48,658 bases of DNA from B4-G1 sp964393895 (GCA_964393895.1 CAYMWP010000016.1:1-48658), one strand, 5' to 3'; shown: positions 1 to 7,876, counted from the first letter of the stretch. Made by a program: numbers and translations. Notes: generated by a model from the letters alone, not told the origin.

Positions 1-97
1 ATCGGAGGTTCACTTCGGCTATAATGAGGAGAGGAACCCCGGTAAACAAATACCCGCGGCCATTTGCGGCTTTGCCTTTGTGTCCTTTGTGGTAAAT

Positions 98-258
98 GAC
101 TTTCCTGAAAAAAGGTGTTGGTTTGTTCGTCGGTGGGGATAAAATGCTCAAAAACCAGGTTTTTTGGTGAGATATTCCCACAAACACGTCAATTTTGAGC
201 CAAAAGTGGGACGCTGTCCCATAAAACCATTGAAAAACCTGGTTTTTTCAGTGGAGTC
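98..258. mobile_element. MITE-like element A, copy 1
   Basis: A 161-bp non-coding element nearly identical (two mismatches) to 41971-42131. Its ends are imperfect inverted repeats: the left end begins GACTTTCCTGAAAAAA and the complement of the right end begins GACTCCACTGAAAAAA. It is bordered by a direct repeat GTAAAT (92-97 and 259-264), which looks like a target-site duplication. Inside are three perfect small palindromes: AAAAACCAGGTTTTT near 150-165, GGGACGCTGTCCC near 208-220 and AAAAACCTGGTTTTT near 233-247. No transposase is encoded, so it must have been moved in trans. Confidence 0.8.
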
Positions 259-291
259 GTAAATAAACACCCTCCTGAACAAGTACGTACT

Positions 292-1989
292 CTACTCGTT
301 CATCTCATACGCCCCTTTCAGGGCGTACACGCGATTATCCCACACCCGCTGGTAGCGCTCTTCGTCCACCACCGGCTTTTTGAGCATCCGCAGACAATAG
401 TCCATCTGCTGCGGCGTGCTGCTCGGCTTGTTGTGCAGTTGCAGGGCGAACTTGGAAAAATCTCTTACCATAAAATCGAAAATCTGGTCTACGACGTCAT
501 CCTCCAGCCCATAGATCGCGGCGTTCTCGAGGATGAGCTGCCCGTAGACCACGAGGGTGAACATCTCGCCCAGGGTCAGCAGAAAATCCACGTCCTTCCG
601 CTGGCCCTCGTCCGGCGTGGCCATTGCCAACATCTCTTTGAACGTCTCTATCTGCTCCTGGAACAGGTTCACGTTGGGCAGGTCGTAGCTCGCAAAGGCC
701 AGGTGGTAATCGTGGAATTGGATTTTGCCCAGCCCCCTGGCCGGCCCCTGGTCGAACAGGAAATCGTCGTTCCGGGCGTCATCTCGCCTGGGGACAGCGG
801 GATAGTCGGCGGGGTTGAAAAAGTAGTTGGCCATGAACTTGACGATGAGGGCAATGTTCACGTGGACGGTGCCCTCCAGCTTGGGCAAGGCCCGGATGTC
901 CCTGGCGGCCATTTCGAAATAGGTATCCTTTTCGAACCCCTTGGCGGCGATGACGTCCCAGGCCAGGTTGATGACCTCCTCTCCCTGGGTCGTCACCTTC
1001 ATCTTGACCGTCGGGTTGTACAGGAGATAGCGCCTATCCTCAGGCGAGGCCGAGCGCATATAGTCGGCCGCCCGCAGCGTGAAAAGCTTCATAGCGACCA
1101 GCCGGGTGTAGGCATCGGTGAACGCCTGTTTGACGTGCGGAAAGTCGGTCACGTACATCCCGTAGAGGCGGCGGCTGGCGGCGTGGTTGATGGCCTCGTA
1201 TAAGGCGTGGGTGCAGATGCCGATGGAAGCCCAGCCCAGGTTGTACTTGCCCACGTTGACCGTGTTGAGCGCCGCGTCCCAGGCCTCCCGGCCTTTGGAC
1301 AGGATCTCGGCCTCGGTGATGGGATAGTCGCGCAGGGCAAAGTTGGCCACGTAATTCTGGCTGTTGGTGACGTTCTCGACGCACTCGTAATGTCTGTCGC
1401 GATAGTCGGCCACAAAGAAAACGTAATCGCCGCTGTCGCTCATCTTGCCAAAGGTGGAGACCATGGGGGCCTGGTTGCCGTTCCCGATATAGTACTTTTC
1501 CCCGTTGGCCCGGTAGGTCCCATCGGGCTGCGGAGTGAGGGTCATCTCGGTCGCATAGATGTCCGCGCCGTGCTCCCTCTCCGAGAGGCCAAAGGCGAAT
1601 ATCGCCCCCTCCTGAAGCAACTGCGCCGCCTGGCGCTTGAGCTGCTCGTTCTTGCTCATCCAGATGGGGCCGAGGCCGAGGATGCTGACCTGCCAGGTGT
1701 ACCAGTAGGCCAGACCGTAGAAAGCGAGGATCTCGTTGAACTCGCAGTTGCGCCAGGTGTCCCAGCGGCAGTCCTCGTCCCCATAGCCCGCGGGGGTCAG
1801 GAGCGTGGCGAAAAGCTTTTCCTCTTTGACGAATTCGAGCAAGTCGGCATACCAGGCCCGCGCGTGGTCGTCCTCTTTGATCTTGCGCTTGCCCTTGTGC
1901 TCAAAGAACTGGATGGTCTCGAGCATGATCTCGCGCGACTTTTCGTCGGGATACGCGCGGCTGTGCTGCTTGGGATTCAAGAGAATCAT
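292..1989 (-). CDS. Acyl-CoA dehydrogenase family protein
   Basis: A predicted 565-residue flavoprotein of the acyl-CoA dehydrogenase superfamily, which oxidises acyl-CoA thioesters to enoyl-CoA in the cytoplasm and passes electrons to ETF. The middle part carries the family beta-domain pattern (AFGLSEREHGAD, then NGEKYYIGNG), and near residue 380 the segment KLEGTVHVN resembles the catalytic-glutamate loop. It is longer than ordinary short- and medium-chain enzymes (about 380-400 residues), having an extra C-terminal helical region as in the long acyl-CoA dehydrogenases. The start is the ATG at 1987-1989, because GGAGGA lies 3-8 bases upstream of it; a longer in-frame reading from a TTG at 2001 would cover that ribosome site. 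No ETF or CoA ligase is nearby, so the substrate is unknown. Confidence 0.85.
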   Translation of the reverse strand: MILLNPKQHSRAYPDEKSREIMLETIQFFEHKGKRKIKEDDHARAWYADLLEFVKEEKLFATLLTPAGYGDEDCRWDTWRNCEFNEILAFYGLAYWYTWQVSILGLGPIWMSKNEQLKRQAAQLLQEGAIFAFGLSEREHGADIYATEMTLTPQPDGTYRANGEKYYIGNGNQAPMVSTFGKMSDSGDYVFFVADYRDRHYECVENVTNSQNYVANFALRDYPITEAEILSKGREAWDAALNTVNVGKYNLGWASIGICTHALYEAINHAASRRLYGMYVTDFPHVKQAFTDAYTRLVAMKLFTLRAADYMRSASPEDRRYLLYNPTVKMKVTTQGEEVINLAWDVIAAKGFEKDTYFEMAARDIRALPKLEGTVHVNIALIVKFMANYFFNPADYPAVPRRDDARNDDFLFDQGPARGLGKIQFHDYHLAFASYDLPNVNLFQEQIETFKEMLAMATPDEGQRKDVDFLLTLGEMFTLVVYGQLILENAAIYGLEDDVVDQIFDFMVRDFSKFALQLHNKPSSTPQQMDYCLRMLKKPVVDEERYQRVWDNRVYALKGAYEMNE

Positions 1990-2021
1990 AGTTTCCTCCA
2001 AAGTGATAGGTCAGCCCCCAC

Positions 2022-2450
2022 TCAGTCCTCGAGCCACTCTAGATACTGCTCCCTATCTCTCTGCCTCACGGCCCTGGCTTCCTCCGGCGACAGTTCTCGC
2101 ATCCCCACAAAACCGAGCCGCATCTCCTCCGGATACTCGGCATAGGCGAGCACGTCCCGGTAGTCGCCTTGCGCCATCCTGACGAGCTCGGGCAGCCGCT
2201 CCCTCCGACCCGCGCTCAACTTGAGGATCGCCAGTTGCACGCGCGCTCGTCCCCGCCCGGAGCTTTGCCCTCCATATCCATTGAGAACGTCCATTACCTC
2301 TTCAGCGTCCACAGCGGGCCAGTATTGGCCGATCTTTTGCAGGACCTTCTTTCTGCTGGCGACTGTCATTTCAACTTGCATTCCAACAATCACGGACGAA
2401 CCGCCAGGTCGCCATCCTTCTGTTACTCTCCGAGCAAACCGATCATACAA
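2022..2450 (-). CDS. Conserved hypothetical small protein
   Basis: A small helical, charged protein of up to 142 residues that I cannot assign to a named family. It has the look of a conserved protein: VLQKIGQYWPAVDAEEVMDVL, then a leucine-rich stretch, then MAQGDYRDVLAYAEYPEE, ending in charged residues. The start is uncertain. The longest reading begins with TTG at 2448-2450; ATG codons at 2379-2381 (119 residues) and four codons later are alternatives, and none has a convincing ribosome site. It lies 32 bp upstream of the acyl-CoA dehydrogenase on the same strand, so the two may be co-transcribed. No catalytic motif is visible. Confidence 0.55.
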   Translation of the reverse strand: MYDRFARRVTEGWRPGGSSVIVGMQVEMTVASRKKVLQKIGQYWPAVDAEEVMDVLNGYGGQSSGRGRARVQLAILKLSAGRRERLPELVRMAQGDYRDVLAYAEYPEEMRLGFVGMRELSPEEARAVRQRDREQYLEWLED

Positions 2451-2507
2451 CTTGGCCTGAATCTCAGATCCTCGGTCCGCTCCACTGAGTGGTTGTCCGG
2501 CTCAGGT

Positions 2508-3449
2508 TCATTCTCCAAATGAGGTGTTGGCTAAGCGGAAATCAACCTCATAATACCTGACATCAATATTGTCCACCATACTGAGGGCATATTGAAGCCT
2601 GAGATCAGAATCCTGGCAGATTATCAAGCCACGGACAGATTGATCGCATGTGGCAAGATTCTCTCGGACCCATCCCATATAGCGAAGTACTTGACCAACA
2701 ACCCGGTCTGATTCTCGCCCTTTCTTAAGCTCAATCACGACAATTGAATTGCTGCTTCGATCAATCGCAAGAATATCAATTGACCCAATTTCTGTTCCGT
2801 ACTGCTGTCCAATAACACCTTCAACAGGGTCAGTGAAGAGCTCAAGTTCATTGCCAAAGATCTTGCTGAAATTGGTGACAATAAAATCCTCAAGATATTT
2901 CTCAAGGACAAACTCAGCTCGATCCTGGATGTGGTCCTCATGCTCTTCGCCAGGTTCGTCCTTTTGTTCCATCAAAGATCGATATTGATCTTCAGTGATT
3001 TCATATATTGTTTGCATACCGAAGACCATCCGCCGGAACTCGAGGCCCCTCGGGGCATCATGCCATCTGACGCCTATGTGGTTTGAGTATGGGTTTTCGG
3101 GCCCAGTGGCTTTGATGTTTCTCTCATGTTCATAATAAGCCGAACTGGTCACAGTTCCGATTGCCGCGATTACTTTTCGCCCCCGACGGGCAATGATTAT
3201 ATCCCCCGAGGCCATCTCATGATAAAAGGACCAAAGCATATTAAGATAAAGCGTCCGGATATTTGGGGGAGAATCTGAATAAGTTTGCTCAATTGCTTTC
3301 CTCAGCTCATCCCTGGAATGCTCAGAGATGTCCCCAAGTTCTTTCCAACCTATTGAGATTAGGCTATTTTCAAGATTGAATTGCCATACCTTCTCCCAAA
3401 TCATGGGTTTGTCGGCATGATAGGCGGCTACTATCCAGTATCGAGGCAT
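2508..3449 (-). CDS. PUA-like / PDDEXK nuclease domain protein (NucS/DUF91-like)
   Basis: A 313-residue protein with two parts. Residues about 1-150 include YHEMASGDIIIARRGRKVIAAIGTV, typical of PUA/EVE-like nucleic-acid-binding modules fused to restriction-type nucleases. Residues about 190-300 form a PDDEXK nuclease fold of the NucS/DUF91 kind: GSIDILAID supplies the acidic metal ligand and IVVIELKKG the E-x-K catalytic pair, followed by VVGQVLRYMGWV. It probably cuts DNA in a modification- or mismatch-dependent way; the target cannot be read from the sequence. The start ATG has a good site, GGAGGT, just upstream. No methyltransferase or ATPase partner is adjacent, so it is a solitary nuclease. 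Confidence 0.7.
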   Translation of the reverse strand: MPRYWIVAAYHADKPMIWEKVWQFNLENSLISIGWKELGDISEHSRDELRKAIEQTYSDSPPNIRTLYLNMLWSFYHEMASGDIIIARRGRKVIAAIGTVTSSAYYEHERNIKATGPENPYSNHIGVRWHDAPRGLEFRRMVFGMQTIYEITEDQYRSLMEQKDEPGEEHEDHIQDRAEFVLEKYLEDFIVTNFSKIFGNELELFTDPVEGVIGQQYGTEIGSIDILAIDRSSNSIVVIELKKGRESDRVVGQVLRYMGWVRENLATCDQSVRGLIICQDSDLRLQYALSMVDNIDVRYYEVDFRLANTSFGE

Positions 3450-3560
3450 GCTTACCTCCCCTCTTATGAATTTTCGTGGATGAGCCGGATAACTCCTAAA
3501 ACAGGCGAAGTATTTCGCCTATACCTCATCCAGTGCGCGTTACGCGCAGTATTGCGCCTA

Positions 3561-3684
3561 TCACGCCTCCGCCACATCCCCCATCACTTCCCGAATATCA
3601 ATATCCACCAGGCAGGAGACCACACACCGCCCGCAACCCACGCAGCCCAGCGGCCCAAAATCTTCCGGGTAGCAACAGAGCTTT
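3561..3684 (-). pseudogene. Decayed copy of the 3' end of the Fe-S gene at 4293-5288
   Basis: About 124 bp matches the last part of the intact gene at 4293-5288 at roughly 90 percent (12 differences counted by eye). Read on the minus strand it gives CCYPEDFGPLGCVGCGRCVV and ends SCLVDIDIREVMGDVAEA then TGA, including a ferredoxin cysteine motif. It has no start and no upstream part. The cysteine-proline of the second cluster motif has changed to cysteine-leucine. Together with the intact end at 4293 it flanks the DUF6883/DUF4926 pair. Confidence 0.85.
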
Positions 3685-3698
3685 GAGCCAGGCCAAAG

Positions 3699-3935
3699 CT
3701 AAACCGCCGCTGGCACTAATTCCCGGACGTGCAGAACTTTTCTACCGACAATTGGTCGAATATCCGCCCTAGTGAGTGTGAACAGTGCAATCGTTCTGCC
3801 ATCAACGGTTACAAACTCGATCTCAAAGGTCACACCGTCTTCATAACAATGGACCACTGCCCCCATGTCACCTTGTACCAAACCATACTCGTCAATGTCG
3901 CGCGTTAGAGCGACCGTATCCAACTCACGTATCAT
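3699..3935 (-). CDS. DUF4926 domain protein
   Basis: A 78-residue protein matching the DUF4926 pattern: an N-terminal IRELDTVALTRDIDEYGL, a central glycine-rich turn (VQGDMGAVVHCYEDG), and a beta-rich FEIEFVTVDGRTIALFTL. These small beta-barrel proteins commonly sit beside DUF6883 proteins and are suspected, not proven, to be parts of toxin-antitoxin-like modules. The ATG has GGGAGAT upstream. It starts 16 bp after the true end of the DUF6883 gene, so the two form an operon-like pair. Confidence 0.75.
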   Translation of the reverse strand: MIRELDTVALTRDIDEYGLVQGDMGAVVHCYEDGVTFEIEFVTVDGRTIALFTLTRADIRPIVGRKVLHVRELVPAAV

Positions 3936-3951
3936 ACCACATCTCCCACAC

Positions 3952-4241
3952 CTATACCGGATACGCTGTCACAAAACGAGGATTATCTTGATCCGTCTCA
4001 ATAATCCATACCGTCCGTATTTGCACCGGGTCACACCGGTCGGGTTCTGAAGCCAACCTTCGATAACATACTTGATGCCATGCGCCGATGGGGCAATATC
4101 CTCGACATCTTCAAAACGAGCAATGGCTACTAGACGCCGTTCCAGTATATCCACATTTGTCTCGTCAAAGCCGAGAGCACGAAAAAACCGTGCCTTCCAC
4201 CTGCCAACAGAATGTTTCTCCGACAACAGGTAACCATACAA
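3952..4241 (-). pseudogene. DUF6883 domain protein, frameshifted
   Basis: The first part reads LYGYLLSEKHSVGRWKARFF and on to YVIEGWLQNPTG, a clear DUF6883 protein. Near 4030-4036 the frame is lost: the current frame runs on to a TGA near 3969, while the neighbouring frame gives VQIRTVWIIETDQDNPRFVT and the expected family ending, with a TAG at 3952-3954. A single indel would restore a normal gene. The 5' end is also doubtful. Family-like residues (KLPNCEGAYIPASK) extend upstream of the TTG at 4239-4241, but no ATG or GTG opens that stretch; an ATA stands where the start would be expected. It is probably inactive, or there is a sequencing error. Confidence 0.7.
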
Positions 4242-4292
4242 CTTGGATGCCGGAATGTAAGCGCCTTCACAATTAGGGAGCTTTATACTCTC

Positions 4293-5288
4293 TCACCGCT
4301 CCGCCACATCCCGCATCACCTCGCGAATGTCAATATCCACCGGGCAGGAGACCACACACCGCCCGCAGCCCACGCAGCCCAGCGGGCCAAAATCTTCCGG
4401 GTAATAACAGAACTTGCAAAAGAAGCGATTGCGAATCCGCCCCGGCTTGGTGGGGCGCGAGTTGTGGCCCCCGGCGGCGCGGCGATAGTTGGTGCTGGTG
4501 CAGGCGTCCCACACGCGGATGCGCTCAATGCGGCTGACGCCGGCCCGCTCCTCGATCACCCGGTCCGTCACGTCAAAGCAGCGGCAGGCCGGGCAGACGT
4601 AGGTGCAGATGCGGCAACTGAGGCAGCGCTCGCCGTGCCGCATCCAGACCTTGTCCTCGAAAAGCTCGCGCCACCTGGCCGGCGCCGTCACGGGTACCGT
4701 CTCCGCATCCACCACCGACGGCTCCGCTTCCCCCTTGCGGCTCTTTGTCTCCAGCCCCTTTAGGAGCACCTTGCCCTTCTCGGTGACCACCTCAACCGCG
4801 TAGCCGCCCTCTACCTCTCTCAGCAACACGTCCAGGTGGGTGGGGTCATCGGGCGCGCCGCCGACAGAGGTGCAAAAGCAGCCCTCCCACATCTGTGGGC
4901 AGGCCAGCCCCACCAGCATGGTGCGCTCGCGATGGTGTTGGTAGTAGCGGTCGGGCGGCTCTTGCTCCAGGAAGAGGGCATCAATCGCCGCCAGCCCGTG
5001 CGCGTCGCAGGGGCGAACGCCAAAGAGCACCTGCTTGCGCTCTGGCAGAACCTCCTCCTGCGTCACCTCGCGCCCGCGCTTTTCGATCCGCAGGATGGTC
5101 TCTGTGGCCGGCAGGAGATAATCCTTGGCGGAAAGCTCCGGTCGCTCGTAATCGAACAGGATCTCGTCGCTGGAGCCGACCGGGCGGTAGAGCACGTGGC
5201 CGTCCACGTCGCACGGGGCGATCAGGTCCACCTCTTGGGCCAGCCGGTCGAGCCAATGTTTCAGTTCATTCAACGTAGTATACTTCAT
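4293..5288 (-). CDS. 4Fe-4S dicluster electron-transfer protein (sulfhydrogenase beta/AsrA-like)
   Basis: A 331-residue protein of the family that includes the beta subunit of group 3b sulfhydrogenases and AsrA of anaerobic sulfite reductase. The N-terminal two thirds carry the family landmarks FGVRPCDAHGLAAID and LVGLACPQMWEGCFC. The C-terminus has two ferredoxin-type motifs, CLSCRICTYVCPACRC and CVGCGRCVVSCPVD. It should pass electrons between a flavoprotein and other Fe-S centres in the cytoplasm. The ATG at 5286-5288 is chosen; an upstream GTG is possible but no better. It lies 140 bp downstream of a second Fe-S protein on the same strand. Its 3' end is duplicated in decayed form at 3561-3684. 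It is a distant paralogue of the beta subunit at 11747-12772. Confidence 0.75.
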   Translation of the reverse strand: MKYTTLNELKHWLDRLAQEVDLIAPCDVDGHVLYRPVGSSDEILFDYERPELSAKDYLLPATETILRIEKRGREVTQEEVLPERKQVLFGVRPCDAHGLAAIDALFLEQEPPDRYYQHHRERTMLVGLACPQMWEGCFCTSVGGAPDDPTHLDVLLREVEGGYAVEVVTEKGKVLLKGLETKSRKGEAEPSVVDAETVPVTAPARWRELFEDKVWMRHGERCLSCRICTYVCPACRCFDVTDRVIEERAGVSRIERIRVWDACTSTNYRRAAGGHNSRPTKPGRIRNRFFCKFCYYPEDFGPLGCVGCGRCVVSCPVDIDIREVMRDVAER

Positions 5289-5317
5289 AGCACACCCCAC
5301 ACTACAACTGGATTTTT

Positions 5318-5410
5318 AACCGCAAAGAACGCAAGTTTTCTGTTCAAATGTTTCTACTTGTTCCGAACTATCTCCTACCCAACCTTTGCGTCCCTCGCGT
5401 CTTGGCGGTT
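5318..5410. repeat. Interspersed inverted repeat, possible weak terminator
   Basis: Between the two Fe-S genes, AACCGC (5318-5323) pairs with GCGGTT (5405-5410), and the neighbouring AAAGAACGC and GCGTCTT partly pair as well. A T-run precedes the structure and an A-run follows. The wording (GCAAAG, GCGTCC) resembles the short filler at 61-95, a style of dispersed repeat common in such genomes. There is no gene in 5289-5428. Confidence 0.4.
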
Positions 5411-5428
5411 CAAAAAAACCTCACGCCC

Positions 5429-6307
5429 CTACATCGGCGAGCCATCCTCCCCCAGTTCAAAGAGCAGCGGCGTGAGCGCTTCCTCCCGCCCGGCCCGGTG
5501 ACCGTAGAGGGATTCCACCTCGCGCACCAGCCGCCGGTTGAGCAGGCTCAGCGGCAGCCCCATCGGGCAGACCCGCTCGCACTCGTCGCACTCGGCGCAG
5601 CGCCCGGCCAGGTGAAGCGCCCGGCCCAGGTGAAAGACGTGCTTCTGGCCCAGCTCGATACCGGCGTCCACCCACAACCCGTCATCCCGCTCGAACATGC
5701 AGGTGGTGCAATAGCAGCCGGGGCAGACCTGGCGGCAGGCGTAACAGCGGATGCAACGGTCGAACTCGCGCAGCCAAAAGGCCAGCCGCTCGGCGGGGGA
5801 CAGCCCCTCGACGCGCTCTAGGTCGGCCCAATCGTCCTCAGCGGGTGTCACCTCCGGCGGTTCCCCGATCAACACGTCATAAATCACCGGCACACGGTCG
5901 GTGCAACGTTCGCAACGCGCCGTTGCCTCCTGCCTCTTGCCTCCTGCATCTTGTACACCCTCACAGGCCAGGCCAATGACAAATATCCGCTCCCGCTCGA
6001 TCTGCTGCTCGGCCAGGAGAACGTTGAGAGAACGGCTGTCGCAGGGCTTGACGACGATGCCAACCCGAGGCGGGTCAACCCCCCGCTTGGGGGAACTCTT
6101 TTTGTCGTGTAGATACGTGACCAGGTTGTGGACACAGCCATCGCTCCAGATCAGCCGCTCCACATCCTCTGGTTCGTAAATGAAAGCCGGGCGGGCGGAG
6201 CCGCGCGGGCCGGCCTCGTAGCCAATGACACAGTCCACCCGGTCTTTTTCCAAGAGTTGGCGGGCCTGGTCGCGTATCTGTTGGGTCAGCGATTCGTTAA
6301 TCGGCAT
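5429..6307 (-). CDS. FrhB/FdhB-like iron-sulfur electron-transfer protein
   Basis: A 292-residue cytoplasmic protein resembling the beta subunits of F420-linked hydrogenases and formate dehydrogenases. Visible landmarks are VGIVVKPCDSRSLNVLLAEQ and VIGLACEG, then two cluster motifs: CIRCYACRQVCPGCYCTTC and CAECDECERVCPMG. A cysteine pair CERCTDR lies between them. Residues around GVQDAGGKRQEATAR come from a low-complexity DNA stretch (5925-5952) and look like a recent linker expansion. It heads a two-gene unit with the Fe-S protein at 4293-5288. The promoter should lie in the spacer above, which contains MITE B. Cofactor use (F420 or flavin) cannot be settled by eye. Confidence 0.65.
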   Translation of the reverse strand: MPINESLTQQIRDQARQLLEKDRVDCVIGYEAGPRGSARPAFIYEPEDVERLIWSDGCVHNLVTYLHDKKSSPKRGVDPPRVGIVVKPCDSRSLNVLLAEQQIERERIFVIGLACEGVQDAGGKRQEATARCERCTDRVPVIYDVLIGEPPEVTPAEDDWADLERVEGLSPAERLAFWLREFDRCIRCYACRQVCPGCYCTTCMFERDDGLWVDAGIELGQKHVFHLGRALHLAGRCAECDECERVCPMGLPLSLLNRRLVREVESLYGHRAGREEALTPLLFELGEDGSPM

Positions 6308-6372
6308 ACATGCCTCCCGTGAAACGTGATGCGGAAAAACAAGCCTACAGCCCAGTTACCTTCATATTATAC

Positions 6373-6503
6373 GGGTGCGTTTCATTTCAGTTAGAAACGT
6401 CCAGGTGCGACGCACTTTTGCATCAAAAACGACGATTTTCGCGCGTATAACCGGACGAATCTCGAACCAAGTGCGTCGCACCTAACTCATTTGAAACACA
6501 CCC
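6373..6503. mobile_element. MITE-like element B
   Basis: A 131-bp palindromic element bordered by a perfect 9-bp direct repeat ATATTATAC (6364-6372 and 6504-6512), the expected mark of insertion. Its ends pair imperfectly: GGGTGCGTTTCA at the left and TGAAACACACCC at the right. Inside, AGGTGCGACGCACTT (6411-6425) and AAGTGCGTCGCACCT (6468-6482) are perfect inverted copies, each containing a small palindrome GTGCGACGCAC. It has no coding capacity. It lies upstream of the 6307 gene and could affect its transcription. The rest of 6308-6682 holds only the repeat described next. Confidence 0.8.
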
Positions 6504-6543
6504 ATATTATACTCATCTGACGGAATCTGCCAAAGTGGGAGCA

Positions 6544-6698
6544 CACTACAACGAATTGATAAATCAACGGTAACTGCTCAGCCCCCGTCATTGCGAGGAG
6601 CGGCAGCCGAACTCGGAACGAATCAACGAGCGGCTCCAACAAAAAGCAGCGCGCACAAGAGTGCAGGCAATTCGTTCCTTCCTTAACTCGTTGTAGTG
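6544..6698. repeat. Inverted-repeat-bounded region containing half of a TAACTGCTCAG element
   Basis: CACTACAACGA (6544-6554) and TCGTTGTAGTG (6688-6698) are perfect 11-bp inverted repeats. Within them are GTAACTGCTCAG (from 6570), the same end sequence as the elements at 18334 and 19701 but without a partner end, and GTCATTGCGAGGAGCG, a common dispersed palindrome core. The right arm overlaps the last codons of the histidine kinase gene and supplies its stop. I see no clear target-site duplication. Confidence 0.5.
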
Positions 6699-7876
6699 TT
6701 TTTACGTTCGAGGTAAGCGGGCAGGCGGCAGTAGTTTTCACTCGCATCCAGGTGAAACAGGGGAAAGATCACAGTGAACGTGCTGCCCTGCCCCACCCTG
6801 CTCTCCACCTCGATGCACCCGCCGTACCGCTCCACCAGGTCTTGTACGATAGCCAGCCCCAGCCCCGTGCCGACCTCGTCCGACGCTTTGGCATTGGGGG
6901 CGCGGTAGAACTCTTGGAACAGATGAGGCAGCGACTCGGCCGGAATACCGATGCCGGTGTCGGTGACCGCCACCTCGACCCCATCATCCACCTGCTGCAT
7001 AGAGACTGTCACGCGGCCGCCGGAGGGCGTGTACTTGACCGCGTTCCCCACCAGATTGACGAAAATGCGGTCCAGCCCACCCTCGGCGCCACGGACGACC
7101 AGTTCCTCGCAGCAGGCGCGGTGCACCAGTTCCACGCCTTTCTCCTCGGCGCGGGGTTGCAGGAGCAGCACCGCTCGCCCCACACAAGCGTTGAGCAGGA
7201 CCAGCTCTTGTTCTTCCGGCCCGGCGGCCTTGCCCGCCGCCAGGTCCAAGAGATCGTTGACCAGGCTCTCCAAAAAATCGAGGCGGCGGCTGATGCGGCC
7301 AAACAGGTCGGCCTGCACGTCGGTCAGCGGGCCAGCGTATCCCTTGAGCACGCCCCGCACCAGCGATTGGGCCGTGGCGACGGGGGAGCGCAACTCGTGG
7401 GTGGCGACGTGGATAAAGTTCGCCTTGTCGGCCTCCAGCGCCGCCAGCGCCGCCAGTTCGCGGGCAGACGCCACAGCCGCCGCGCCCAGGTCGGCCAGCG
7501 GCCCCAGCAGGTGGGCGTCCTCTTCTCCCCAGCGTCGGGGGGCGTCCGCGTAGACGTGGAGGACGCCGAGGGGGTCGCCCTCGTGCGTCAGGGAGATGCA
7601 CAGGGCAGAACGATAATCCCCGGGCAGGTCCACGGCCCGGGGATCGGCGCGTGCGTCGGCAACGATGAGCGGTTGCCCGGCGAGTACATCCTCATTGAGC
7701 GAGCTGTGCGCCACCTCGAGCGGCTCTCGCCGCTGGAACGCCGCCGGTAGACCGGAGGCCGCCGCCATCCTCAAGCAGGCGCCGTCCTCGTCCAGCAAGT
7801 AGACCACCGCGGCGTCGGCCCGCAGCGTCAGCCTGGCGCCATCGGACAGACGGGCCAACGCTTGCCCCAGTTCCAC
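6683..7876 (-). CDS. GAF-domain sensor histidine kinase
   Basis: A 397-residue kinase without membrane segments. Residues about 10-150 form a GAF-type sensor domain. The phosphoacceptor histidine is in HVATHELRSP near residue 160. The ATPase domain shows the N box (FVNLVGNAVKYTP), G1 (DTGIGIP) and G2 (GTGLGLAIV). It starts with a GTG 15 bp after the response regulator stop, with GGAG at good spacing. Partner and context (hydrogenase operon) suggest it senses a cytoplasmic redox or small-molecule signal; the ligand is not visible. The last residues (YLERKNTTTS) are encoded by the arm of an inverted repeat, so the C-terminus may have been remodelled by an insertion. Confidence 0.88.
   Translation of the reverse strand: MELGQALARLSDGARLTLRADAAVVYLLDEDGACLRMAAASGLPAAFQRREPLEVAHSSLNEDVLAGQPLIVADARADPRAVDLPGDYRSALCISLTHEGDPLGVLHVYADAPRRWGEEDAHLLGPLADLGAAAVASARELAALAALEADKANFIHVATHELRSPVATAQSLVRGVLKGYAGPLTDVQADLFGRISRRLDFLESLVNDLLDLAAGKAAGPEEQELVLLNACVGRAVLLLQPRAEEKGVELVHRACCEELVVRGAEGGLDRIFVNLVGNAVKYTPSGGRVTVSMQQVDDGVEVAVTDTGIGIPAESLPHLFQEFYRAPNAKASDEVGTGLGLAIVQDLVERYGGCIEVESRVGQGSTFTVIFPLFHLDASENYCRLPAYLERKNTTTS

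Noticed and set aside
1207..2145. Long plus-strand frame opposite the acyl-CoA dehydrogenase
   Set aside because: It is an antisense shadow of a gene with plain family motifs, with low-complexity composition and no ribosome site.
4293..5288. Assignment as a second group 3b hydrogenase beta subunit with its own hydrogenase
   Set aside because: No second set of gamma, delta or alpha subunits is nearby. Only the electron-transfer fold can be supported.
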